Shown piece by piece: positions 7,684-15,244 of a stretch of DNA of 35,479 nucleotides. Numbering within the stretch: position 1 is the stretch's first letter; each line of letters begins with the position of its first letter. The notes under the pieces are model-generated. The model ran no database searches, had not been told where the DNA came from, and was given only the letters and a program-made list of their open reading frames with translations. The position numbers and the translations under genes were made by a program. Source of the DNA: an uncultured Chlorobiaceae bacterium (GTDB taxonomy: Bacteria; Bacteroidota; Chlorobiia; Chlorobiales; Chlorobiaceae). Location: NCBI GenBank assembly GCA_903940125.1, contig CAJAJL010000066.1, forward strand, positions 1 to 35,479, in the 5' to 3' direction.

Positions 7684-7995
7684 ATGACACAGACAGGTAA
7701 CGAGAGTCGCAGACAGTACAGCAAAGAGTTCAAGGTTGATGCAGTTGAGTTGATGATGCGCAGTAATAAATCAATCACAGAGACAGCTGCCAGTTTAGGA
7801 ATCAGGCCTGATTTGCTGAGCCGGTGGAAAAAGGAATATTCAGCGAACAAAGCTGCTCCTTTTCCCGGCAGCGGGCATCTGAAAGATCCAGAAGAAGAGC
7901 GGTTCCGCAAGATAGAACGAGAACTTCGAATAGTTACTGAGGAACGAGAAATATTAAAAAAAGCACTTGCTGTGTTCTCAAGGACACCCTTCTAA
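7684..7995 (+). CDS. IS3-family transposase OrfA
   Basis: This 103-residue HTH protein contains [19 protein letters not shown], then [20 protein letters not shown], the DNA-binding helix-turn-helix of InsE/OrfA proteins. A helical leucine-zipper-like tail ([20 protein letters not shown]) follows. A GGAG-type ribosome site precedes the ATG. Near its end is a run of seven A then G (7956-7963), a likely -1 frameshift site for making the OrfAB fusion transposase. Confidence 0.9.
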   Translation: MTQTGNESRRQYSKEFKVDAVELMMRSNKSITETAASLGIRPDLLSRWKKEYSANKAAPFPGSGHLKDPEEERFRKIERELRIVTEEREILKKALAVFSRTPF

Positions 7996-8873
7996 AATAT
8001 TCATTTATTGAAGGTTATAAGAGTACTTTTGCTGTCAGAACCATGTGCCGTGTTCTGAATGTTTCTGACAGCGGATATTACCAGTGGACACAGCGATCTG
8101 AAAGCAACCGTAGTAGAGAAACCAGGAAAGTGAAAGAAGCCATCATAAGGATCCATAAGGAAAATCGTGAAATCTATGGTAGTCCTCGGATTGCCGTTTG
8201 CCTGCAAGAGGAAGGTTTTCGGTGTAGTAAACCAAGGACAGCCCGATTAATGCGAGCTATGGGGCTTCGGTCTAAAGTGGCTAAAAAATTCAAGGTAACG
8301 ACAGACTCAAACCATAAGGAACCGATTGCTCATAACCTTCTGGATCAGGTGTTTGTGGGCGATTTTATCAATGACGCATGGACGAGTGATCTGACGTATG
8401 TTTGGACTGGCAGTGGCTGGCTCTATCTGACGGTCATTATGGATCTGTACAATCGTGAAATTATCGGTCACTCATTCAGCAAGAGAATGACGACTGAAAC
8501 AACGGTAAATCCAGCTCTGGATATGGCATTGATGCGCCGGAAACCACCTCGTGGTGTCGTTATTCATTCGGATCGAGGTATCCAATATGCGAGTGTATCC
8601 TTCAGGAAGAAGCTTGCGAAACACGGTCTGATTCAGAGTATGAGTGGCAAAGGTAATTGCTATGATAACGCCGTCACAGAAACCTTTTTCAAAACCCTGA
8701 AAACTGAATTGGTGTATACAGAACACTATCGAACGCGAGAGGAGGCCCGTCACAGTATATTCGAATTTATTGAAGTATTTTACAACAGGAAACGGAAGCA
8801 CTCAACGTTAGGGTATAAATCACCCGTTGAGTTTTTACGTTATAATCAACAACCAATAGTTATGGCTTCTTGA
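7941..8873 (+). CDS. IS3-family transposase OrfB (DDE integrase)
   Basis: Independent initiation could occur at ATG 8043, giving 276 residues. The frame is open from 7941, and frameshifting at A7G would join it to OrfA through KYSFIEGY, a segment conserved in IS3 fusions. The HTH_21 region ([14 protein letters not shown]) leads to the rve core. DDE residues are visible as [17 protein letters not shown] and [12 protein letters not shown]. The end [12 protein letters not shown] is standard for IS3 integrases. No internal stops or frame breaks were seen. Confidence 0.92.
   Translation, partial: GTRNIKKSTCCVLKDTLLKYSFIEGYKSTFAVRTMCRVLNVSDSGYYQWTQRSESNRSRETRKVKEAIIRIHKENREIYGSPRIAVCLQEEGFRCSKPRTARLMRAMGLRSKVAKKFKVTTDSNHKEPIAHNLLDQVFVGDFINDAWTSDLTYVWTGSGWLYLTVIMDLYNREIIGHSFSKRMTTETTVNPALDMALMRRKPPRGVVIHSDRGIQYASVSFRKKLAKHGLIQSMSGKGNCYDNAVTETFFKTLKTELVYTEHYRTREEARHSIFEFIEVFYNRKRKHSTLGYKSPVEFLRYNQQPIVMAS
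7956..7963 (+). promoter_or_regulatory. Probable programmed -1 frameshift site (A7G)
   Basis: Seven A followed by G lie where orfA codons TTA AAA AAA GCA overlap the orfB frame. A slip of -1 moves translation from the orfA frame into the orfB frame, which is the usual IS3-family mechanism. Confidence 0.7.
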
Positions 8874-9029
8874 TGTGTCCATTTTTTTGTTGCAAGTCCA
8901 ATCGCCGCGCCGAGCGGTTGCAAGATCTTTTGGTGCGTTTGACCGACGAAGGCTATACCAGTCCGCCTGACAAAAACAAGCGCGTCCAGTTTCTCTCATT
9001 TCCTTTGCGCGATTGGTGGAACCGAAACC

Positions 9030-12011
9030 ATGTCTGATAACATTTCAACTTATAGCCAGCCGGCTGGCGGATTCGCCGCTATTAGCAAGTACAACCCGCA
9101 TCTTTGGAGTGCGGACCAGTTACGCGCCATTTTCGTTGCACGGAAAAACGAATTGGCCGACCTGTTGCATACCCTGCGCACTACGTCTCTGGACACGGTA
9201 GGCCAGCATGTCTTGCTGGTCGGCGCTCGGGGTATGGGTAAATCCACTCTTATGCGACGTTTTGCCCTGGCCGTGGAAGATGACCCTGACCTATCTAACG
9301 CATGGCTACCCCTGCGTTTTCCGGAAGAACAATACACTGTGGCCACGCTCGGCCAGTTCTGGGCCAATGTGCTCGACAGTCTGGCCGATGCCTTGCAACA
9401 CTTGGGGTACTCGGTCAGCGAGCTGGATGCTGCAGCAGAACGCATCACCGCCCTGCCCGCCGCCGAGCAGGCTGCTGCCTACCTTATTGCTATTGACCAT
9501 TTCGCTGACGAACGCGGGCAGCGTTTGCTCCTTTTAGTGGATAACACAGATCTCATGCTCCACAACATCGGCCGAGATGCCCACTGGGCCCTGCGCGCTA
9601 CCCTTCAAAGCAATCCCCGCCTGTTCTGGGTCGGTGGCAGCTACCAGAGCCTAGAAGCGGATAGTGACTACCACGATGCCTTTCTCGATTTTTTCCGCGT
9701 CATAACCCTGCGCCCTCTTCGCTTAGAAGAAATGGCTCAGGCGCTCCAGGCTCTTGCCGAAACCTTTGGCGGCAAGGTGGCACGCCAGGAGATGGAACGG
9801 CAACTCACCGCCCAGCCGGAGCGATTACCAACCCTGCGCCAGCTCTCCGGCGGCAATCCACGCACCACAGTCATGCTTTACGAGCTTTTCACTAACGGTC
9901 AGAGAGGCAGTGTTCGAAGCGACCTAGAAGCCCTGCTGGACAACATGACGCCACTCTACAAAGCGCGCATGGATGCTTTGGCCGATCTGCCGCGCAAGCT
10001 GCTTGCCCACATCCTCGAATACTGGGCGCCGATTCCGCTCAGCGAACTGGCGCGCATATCCCAGGTGCCCAAGACCAGCATCAGTCCCCAATTGCAACGC
10101 TTGGAACTGGAAGGGCTGATCGTGAAGAGCTTTCTGCATGGCACCACCCGTAGCGGCTACCAAGCGACCGAACGCTTTTTCAATATCTGGTACCTTATGC
10201 GTCTTTCACCTCGTCGGCAGCGTACGCGTCTCACGTGGCTTGTGGAGTTTATGCGCCTGTGGTTCAGCAGCGACGAACTCTGTACCCTTGCACAACAGCG
10301 GATGCAGGACGAGCAAGCCGCTTTGCGCTCAAACCATGACTTGGAATACGACCGTGCCCTTGCAGATGCGCTGCCGTCTCAAGCGCCCGAACGTCATGTT
10401 CTGCGCTGGACGCTGCTCAAACAACTAAAGGTAAACAGCAGCCAGTTGCTCGAGCTATTCGATCTGGAGGGTGCTGACGCCGATTTCAAGGGCGCTGACG
10501 ACTACCTTCGGCGTCTGGCAGAGCTGCCGGCACGGTTGCGCAATTGTCCCCATGTGGCAACCGAAGAAGAGAAAAACCACTGGGTGGAAGCGGTCATCGG
10601 ATCGATCAGCATGGGTCTTGCCGAGAAAGAGCGCGTGGCCGAAACGGTCGTGAGTTTGAGCCGCTATGAATACGACGAATTGTTGAAGATGTTTGACGGA
10701 GAGTACAAGTACTGGGAGAACAGGTTCGGAACCGCTGCTGCGCAATCCATACGCACTGCCGTACTCAGTCACGATTTCTTTCCGGACATGCTCGACTCAC
10801 ACCTCGCTTACGAGCAAATTCATGCCTTTTTCGCTAACAAAAGAGAGGCTTTGCGTTTGATCAGCGAGCTGTTTTACAACTTACATCAAGATGAGTGGTG
10901 CTACAAAGCCCAGATGCTGGCCTGGATGACCTGGCCAAAAGATCCGAAAATTGCATTTCGATGCGCTAGTTTGCTGCACAGAAAGCTGGGCCGCTACGAG
11001 GAAGCGGAAGCGGCATATCGTCAGGCCATCGCCTTAGACGAAAAAAATGCATATCCATGGAACGGCTTGGGCAATCTGCTGCAATACAATCTCGGCCGCT
11101 ACGAGGAAGCGGAAGCGGCATATCGTCAGGCCATCGCCTTAGACGAGAAGTATGCATCTCCATGGAACGGCTTGGGCAATCTGCTGAAAGAACAGCTCGG
11201 CCGCTACGAGGAAGCGGAAGCGGCATATCGTCAGGCCATCGCCTTAGACGAAAAAAATGCATATCCATGGAACGGCTTGGGCAATCTGCTGAAAAATTAT
11301 CTCGGCCGCTACGAGGAAGCGGAAGCGGCATATCGTCAGGCCATCGCCTTAGACGAGAAGTATACATCTCCATGGAACGGCTTGGGCAATCTGCTGCAAT
11401 ACAATCTCGGCCGCTACGAGGAAGCGGAAGCGGCATATCGTCAGGCCATCGCCTTAGACGAGAAGTATGCATATCCATGGAACGGCTTGGGCAATCTGCT
11501 GCAATACAATCTCGGCCGCTACGAGGAAGCGGAAGCGGCATATCGTCAGGCCATCGCCTTAGACGAAAAAAATGCATATCCATTGGCAAATGTTGCACGG
11601 ATGTTGGCGCGGCTTGGACGTAAGGCGGATGCGGAGTCGTTTTATCGTGAATCAGTATTCAAGGCTACTAAGGACAATCAAGAATTACTCCTGCAAGCGC
11701 ATCTCTTTCTGGGTAATCGTCAGTTGGCCATGGATGCCCTGCTAGCTTTGTCAAAGGCGGCGCAGGTTGGCAATCAAATCGCGTTTTTCCGTCTCAAAGA
11801 ACAGGTCTGGGAGTGTCACGAGCTGGGCTTGGGTGAACGCTTGGCCGACTGGATGGCGGAGAGCGAGTCGGCTTTGTTCCTGGCGCCTTTCATTCAGGCG
11901 CTTTACACCCTTTCGGACGCGGAAAGGAAGTTGCGCGACCTGCCTCTGGAAAGCCAGCAGATGGCAGACGAGATCGTGCGCATAGGACGTTTGCGGCAAG
12001 AGAAGAAGTGA
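9030..12011 (+). CDS. STAND-like P-loop NTPase with winged helix and TPR array, 993 aa
   Basis: The N-terminal domain has Walker A GARGMGKST (Lys71) and Walker B RLLLLVDNTD (Asp171, Asp174). A winged-helix-like segment follows (about 325-375: LSELARISQVPKTSISPQLQ, RLELEGLIVKS). A helical middle (about 390-640) leads to six TPR units from about residue 653 to 860 and a helical C-terminus. The family resembles signal-transduction NTPases in which repeats sense a ligand and the NTPase relays it; the ligand and output here are unknown. It overlaps the broken upstream ATPase by eight bases, so the two were one operon. The DNA looks more GC-rich than the neighbours, which suggests transfer. The frame itself is intact. 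Confidence 0.85.
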   Translation: MSDNISTYSQPAGGFAAISKYNPHLWSADQLRAIFVARKNELADLLHTLRTTSLDTVGQHVLLVGARGMGKSTLMRRFALAVEDDPDLSNAWLPLRFPEEQYTVATLGQFWANVLDSLADALQHLGYSVSELDAAAERITALPAAEQAAAYLIAIDHFADERGQRLLLLVDNTDLMLHNIGRDAHWALRATLQSNPRLFWVGGSYQSLEADSDYHDAFLDFFRVITLRPLRLEEMAQALQALAETFGGKVARQEMERQLTAQPERLPTLRQLSGGNPRTTVMLYELFTNGQRGSVRSDLEALLDNMTPLYKARMDALADLPRKLLAHILEYWAPIPLSELARISQVPKTSISPQLQRLELEGLIVKSFLHGTTRSGYQATERFFNIWYLMRLSPRRQRTRLTWLVEFMRLWFSSDELCTLAQQRMQDEQAALRSNHDLEYDRALADALPSQAPERHVLRWTLLKQLKVNSSQLLELFDLEGADADFKGADDYLRRLAELPARLRNCPHVATEEEKNHWVEAVIGSISMGLAEKERVAETVVSLSRYEYDELLKMFDGEYKYWENRFGTAAAQSIRTAVLSHDFFPDMLDSHLAYEQIHAFFANKREALRLISELFYNLHQDEWCYKAQMLAWMTWPKDPKIAFRCASLLHRKLGRYEEAEAAYRQAIALDEKNAYPWNGLGNLLQYNLGRYEEAEAAYRQAIALDEKYASPWNGLGNLLKEQLGRYEEAEAAYRQAIALDEKNAYPWNGLGNLLKNYLGRYEEAEAAYRQAIALDEKYTSPWNGLGNLLQYNLGRYEEAEAAYRQAIALDEKYAYPWNGLGNLLQYNLGRYEEAEAAYRQAIALDEKNAYPLANVARMLARLGRKADAESFYRESVFKATKDNQELLLQAHLFLGNRQLAMDALLALSKAAQVGNQIAFFRLKEQVWECHELGLGERLADWMAESESALFLAPFIQALYTLSDAERKLRDLPLESQQMADEIVRIGRLRQEKK
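10986..11592 (+). repeat. Six tandem 105-bp units encoding 35-residue TPRs
   Basis: Units start at 10986, 11091, 11196, 11301, 11406 and 11511. They begin LGRYEEAEAAYRQAIALDEK and are nearly identical in DNA. The differences cluster at two places: residues just after DEK (NAY, YAS, YTS, YAY) and the end of the first helix (LLQYN, LLKEQ, LLKNY). The sixth unit diverges after DEKNAYP. The frame on the opposite strand across the array is a shadow. Confidence 0.95.
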
Positions 12012-12152
12012 TTTTGGGAGGTGTTTTTTCCGCACCTAACGACTGACAAAACAACAATATTTGGCAATTTCCAGTCAAAGCTATACAATGATGGTGCTTA
12101 AACCCCAGGATTACATTCTTTGTGACACATATAACATAATCGAGGTATACAG

Positions 12153-12524
12153 ATGATTCCAGAGAAATTAAGGGAAGTATTGAAACATGATGGTGTGGTT
12201 GCAATAGCGACGTTGGGGCAGGATGGACCTCATATGGTCAATACCTGGAACAGCTATGTACGCATTACTGATGCTGAACGCATCCTGATTCCTGTAGGGT
12301 ATATGCACCGTACTGAAGCGAACATTGCTTTTAACAATCAGGTTTTGATTACACTGGGGAGCCGCATGGTGGCTGGGAATATGGGTCCTGGGACTGGTTT
12401 TTTGATTAAGGGTAGTGCGAGCATTGAAACTTCAGGTGTTGATTTTGAGGGAACCAAAGCAAAATTTGCATGGGCACGTGCCGTAATGGCAGTAACACCC
12501 GACTTCATTGAACAGACATTGTAA
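12153..12524 (+). CDS. Pyridoxamine 5'-phosphate oxidase-like FMN-binding protein
   Basis: This 123-residue protein has the split-barrel flavin-binding pattern: IPEKLREVLKHDGVVAIATL, then DGPHMVNTWNSYV and ILIPVGYMHRTEANIAFNN. Such short proteins bind FMN, F420 or haem, and the substrate cannot be read from sequence. It is about the usual length for the small family. A GAGG element lies eight bases before the ATG. The first 29 codons and the leader are partly duplicated near 13337. Conservation elsewhere looks good, and the gene appears functional. Confidence 0.82.
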   Translation: MIPEKLREVLKHDGVVAIATLGQDGPHMVNTWNSYVRITDAERILIPVGYMHRTEANIAFNNQVLITLGSRMVAGNMGPGTGFLIKGSASIETSGVDFEGTKAKFAWARAVMAVTPDFIEQTL

Positions 12525-12706
12525 GAGAGGCCAGTAACTTGCAACCGCCAAGATCAAATTACGATAGTAATGGGTTGATATTTTGGTATTTTTGTGCAAT
12601 ACATAAAATCAATTTTTTTACCGCGCCAGCGAGAAAATGATAGTCGGCTGGTTGATTAATCAATATCGAGTGCGAAGAAGCTAACGAATGATGTAAAAAA
12701 ATAATA
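12525..12706. other. Short AT-rich intergenic region
   Basis: No gene was seen. This is the presumed promoter region of the BrnT-like pair. No strong ribosome binding site precedes the ATG at 12707. Confidence 0.35.
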
Positions 12707-12988
12707 ATGGGCTTTTTCTGGAATGAAGAAAAAAACAACATCTTGAAAGAAGAAAGAAAAATTTCTTTTGAGAGAATTGTTGTCGCAATCGAAGAGGGCC
12801 ACTTGATAGACGTACTGGAGCATTCAGATAAAGAAAAATATGGTAACCAATTGATACTGATCGTTGAAATTGATGGTTATGCAGTATGTGTTCCCTCTGT
12901 TCTTGAAAAAAATGGAGACTTTTTCTTGAAAACATTGTATCCCAGCAGAAAGTATACCAAAGATTATAAATTAAGAGGGAAGTTATGA
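12707..12988 (+). CDS. BrnT-like/DUF4258-like toxin, 93 aa
   Basis: The start FFWNEEKNNILKEERKISFE is the BrnT-style 'fxWdeeKn xxL kxxrgisFe' pattern. The end FFLKTLYPSRKYTKDYKL matches the terminal strand with conserved Ser-Arg-Lys. BrnT-fold proteins are RelE-like ribonucleases. The next gene overlaps by four bases (ATGA) and looks like the cognate antitoxin. The toxin-first order is typical for BrnT-type modules. Catalytic competence cannot be judged without an alignment. Confidence 0.7.
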   Translation: MGFFWNEEKNNILKEERKISFERIVVAIEEGHLIDVLEHSDKEKYGNQLILIVEIDGYAVCVPSVLEKNGDFFLKTLYPSRKYTKDYKLRGKL

Positions 12989-13266
12989 GCGACTATAACG
13001 ATAAAGAACTTCTTGATTCAATTGAATCTGGAGAATGGAAATCAGTAAATAATTTTGATGAAATTAAAACAACATTAATGAAGGCTGCATCAGAAACAGC
13101 CTTAAAAGATTACAGGATCAATGTCAGGATTTCTAAAAGAGATGTTGAGGTATTAAAAACAAAAGCATTGGAAGAAGGGATTCCATATCAAACACTCGTT
13201 ACCAGTATTTTACATAAATATGTAACAGGAAAATTGACGGATGTGAGCAAAAAAAATTTCACCTGA
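12985..13266 (+). CDS. Antitoxin, ribbon-helix-helix-like, partner of BrnT-like toxin
   Basis: The 93-residue protein has an acidic N-terminal region (ELLDSIESGEWKSVNNFDEI), likely toxin-binding. Then comes NVRISKRDVEVLKTKALEEG with IPYQTLVTSILHKYVTGKL, a CopG/RHH-like DNA-binding module at about residues 45-85. A GAGGGAAG ribosome site sits just before the ATG, within the toxin gene end. It likely represses the pair through DNA upstream of 12707. Confidence 0.75.
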   Translation: MSDYNDKELLDSIESGEWKSVNNFDEIKTTLMKAASETALKDYRINVRISKRDVEVLKTKALEEGIPYQTLVTSILHKYVTGKLTDVSKKNFT

Positions 13267-13336
13267 TATCCTGCTGAAGAAGCAAACAAGTGGGATATAT
13301 TCTTTGATACACATTCAACATAATCGGGGGAGTCAG

Positions 13337-13444
13337 CTGATTCCAGAGAAATTAACGGAAGTACTGAAGCACGACGGAGTGGTTGCGATTGCAATACTGG
13401 GGCAGGATGGTCCCCATCCCCTACAAACTGATACCCTCGTTTAA
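13337..13444 (+). pseudogene. Truncated copy of the PPOX-like gene at 12153
   Basis: The frame reads LIPEKLTEVLKHDGVVAIAI then LGQDGPHPLQTDTLV and stop. It is nearly the same as the first 27 residues of the intact gene, but the ATG is replaced by CTG and the frame ends after 35 codons. The leader (ACATAATCG...) is also shared with 12128-12152. Its stop overlaps the end of the minus-strand kdpD-like gene by a few bases. Confidence 0.8.
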
Positions 13445-15066
13445 TAGGCTTCTTGAAGCATGGCATTGCGCCACTGAGTGTCTGATGCCATGTTGCTGAT
13501 GACTCCAAGTATCTTGATGTGACCGTTTGGATCTGAAATCGGGGTGAGCACAAGGAATATGATACGGGCTCTGTTTTTGGATTCTTTGTCAGTTACCCCG
13601 TTTTTGCTTACTCCGATAATGACTGCTGCTTCTTTCAGGCCTTCGAGTCGGGCGTGGGGTATTCCAATCTCTGAGCCAGCATAGGTTCCACCCTGTTTTT
13701 CACGTTCCAGTAATCTTTTCCATGCTTCCTGTTCATCGATATCGGGGCGCGTCTTGCAGCACTCCTGAAGCAATAGCCTGAAGGCTTTTTCTTTTTCCAT
13801 AGCACCATTCAGAACAACCACCTTTGCATTCATGACCAGCTCTTTCCATTCATTCTGTGGCAGTTTATCGAACAGGGTAATCTCTTTCTTTATGACAAGA
13901 GGCTGTTCATTGTTCGGTGATGAAGCGGAAGAGCCCCCTTGTCTGGTATCAAAGACCGTTACACTTATATTTTGGCATCCATCGATCAATCGTTCAACAA
14001 TGCTTTTTTTCCCTCTGATGCGATCCCAGAAGGGGAGTGTTCTTTCCGAATTGCCGATAATGATGTGTCCGACCCGATATTCCCGGGCAAACTGAAGAAT
14101 TGTTTTCACCGCATCATCACCTTTATAGGTAAACACTGTTGCGCCAAGCTCCCGGGCAAGAGCCATAGTATCAGCAACCCGGCGATTCGATCCTTTCTCT
14201 GCCACGGGTTTGGTTTCGGAAAGATTCTGCACAGAGACTGCATACCAGTTTTTATTCAATCGTCCTGCTATTCTTGACGCATAGCGTATAAGTGCCTCAC
14301 AGTTCAGATTGTTCGAACTGAGACATACCATAATTTGATCAGGGTTCGATGGAAACTCATCAGCGATTTGTGTTCGACGTTTCAAATCGATGTGTGAAGC
14401 AAGTTCACGGAATGTCAGCTCTCGAAGCTGTTCAAGACTCTCGGGTTTGAAAAAGTCAGATACAAGATTTCCAGGGCGTCCTGGTAAAAAGATCTTTCCC
14501 TCAATCAGGCGCTGCCGCAAATCATCAGGGGTAATATCAACATTCACAAGCTCTTCTGCCTGCGACAGAAGTCTATCCGGCACACGGTCTTTCACCTTTA
14601 TACCGGTTACCTGCTCTACTGTTTCATAAAGACTTTCAAGATGCTGAATATTAAGTGTCGAAATCACATGGATACCGGCACCGAGAATTTCCTCAACATC
14701 TTCATAACGTCTGGCATTTTTGCTTCCCGGTACATTGGTATGTTGAAGTTCATCAACAAGCACAACTGATGGCTGCCGCTGCAGGATGGCGTCAAGAGTC
14801 ATCTCTGTAATTTCTATGCCTCTGTGAATCTGTTTTTTGGGGGGAATACTCTCAATCTTGGAAAGCAGGAATTCCGCTTCTTCTCTTTCATGAGTATCTA
14901 CAAATCCGGCCACAATATCAATACCGTTTTCATAGAGACGTTCTGCTTCCTGAAGCATCGCCAGGGTTTTGCCGACACCTGAAGAGTAACCAAGATAAAT
15001 TTTGAGTTTGCCCCTTTGCGAGTGCTGTATGAGACGCAAAAAGCTGTCGTTCCTGTTACTTCCCAC
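13441..15066 (-). CDS. kdpD: KdpD N-terminal sensor domain fused to USP and PTS EIIA-like domain
   Basis: This 541-residue protein has no membrane segments and no kinase domain. The KdpD domain (about 18-230) has Walker A GYSSGVGKT (26-34) and VVLVDELQHTNVPGS. A universal-stress-like domain follows (about 245-375: MVCLSSNNLNCEALIRY, HIIIGNSE). The C-terminus (about 390-541) matches PTS EIIA of the nitrogen/fructose class, with EIGIPHARLEGL and phosphorylatable-type His471. In E. coli the KdpD domain senses K+ status. Here the kinase is a separate upstream gene. The GTG start at 15066 has GGAG five bases upstream. This could join PTS phosphate flow to potassium control. Confidence 0.88.
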   Translation of the reverse strand: MGSNRNDSFLRLIQHSQRGKLKIYLGYSSGVGKTLAMLQEAERLYENGIDIVAGFVDTHEREEAEFLLSKIESIPPKKQIHRGIEITEMTLDAILQRQPSVVLVDELQHTNVPGSKNARRYEDVEEILGAGIHVISTLNIQHLESLYETVEQVTGIKVKDRVPDRLLSQAEELVNVDITPDDLRQRLIEGKIFLPGRPGNLVSDFFKPESLEQLRELTFRELASHIDLKRRTQIADEFPSNPDQIMVCLSSNNLNCEALIRYASRIAGRLNKNWYAVSVQNLSETKPVAEKGSNRRVADTMALARELGATVFTYKGDDAVKTILQFAREYRVGHIIIGNSERTLPFWDRIRGKKSIVERLIDGCQNISVTVFDTRQGGSSASSPNNEQPLVIKKEITLFDKLPQNEWKELVMNAKVVVLNGAMEKEKAFRLLLQECCKTRPDIDEQEAWKRLLEREKQGGTYAGSEIGIPHARLEGLKEAAVIIGVSKNGVTDKESKNRARIIFLVLTPISDPNGHIKILGVISNMASDTQWRNAMLQEAY

Positions 15067-15114
15067 GGGATCTCCATTGTTGACGATGGGATAAGCGGTT
15101 ATTCATCCAGGCGT

Positions 15115-15207
15115 TCAATGATGCAATATGATACCTATCACTCCAGCGACTCCTGCGAGAATAAAAAATATAAGTATTCCCAGAAGCAGGTAATGATAAA
15201 CGTTCAC
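15115..15207 (-). CDS. 30-residue one-helix membrane peptide, KdpF-like
   Basis: Reading the minus strand from GTG at 15207-15205 gives VNVYHYLLLGILIFFILAGV followed by AGVIGIILHH and stop TGA. The middle is one hydrophobic helix of about 22 residues. AAAGGAG (15225-15219) sits about 11 bases upstream, a good ribosome site. It lies between the histidine kinase and kdpD genes with gaps of about 37 and 48 bases. Its size and shape resemble KdpF (29 aa in E. coli), which stabilises the KdpABC pump, but no kdpABC is present. The homology is a guess; the reading frame and ribosome site are seen directly. Confidence 0.65.
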   Translation of the reverse strand: MNVYHYLLLGILIFFILAGVAGVIGIILHH

Positions 15208-15244
15208 AATTATCGATACTCCTTTGCTCTGATAGTCAGGGTTG

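Larger units (their letters stand above)
7637..8881 (+). mobile_element. IS3-family insertion sequence, about 1245 bp
   Basis: The element has overlapping orfA and orfB with a DDE integrase. The ends are imperfect inverted repeats: TGGACA, four variable bases, then AAGAAGCCATA on the left (from 7637), and its complement on the right (ending TGTCCA at 8881). The flanking triplets TCG and TTT do not match, so no clean target duplication is visible. The host gene keeps one frame across the element. All coding parts look intact, so it could be active. Confidence 0.88.
6746..9037 (+). pseudogene. AAA-type ATPase gene split by an IS3-family element
   Basis: The 5' part (6746-7636, about 297 residues) has a Walker A-like GVRRLGKTSIL (Lys41) and a Walker B LLVLLDEF (Asp153/Glu154). 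It also has FTGSIGLQSLLERH, a sensor-like strand. This is the style of archaeal-type/AAA_14-like ATPases with a GxRRxGKT loop. After the IS, the same frame continues from 8882 and encodes NRRAERLQDLLVRLTDEGYT and then FLSFPLRDWWNRNHV, ending at 9037. That is eight bases into the next gene. The C-terminal part looks like a winged-helix end. The ATG has GGAG seven bases upstream. As it stands the ATPase would end in IS-encoded SWTG, so its full function is probably lost. Confidence 0.85.

Noticed and set aside
10966-11598. 210-residue minus-strand frame and 188-residue plus-strand alternate frame over the TPR array
   Set aside because: Both are repeat-driven shadows of the true TPR coding frame; periodic DNA keeps other frames open.
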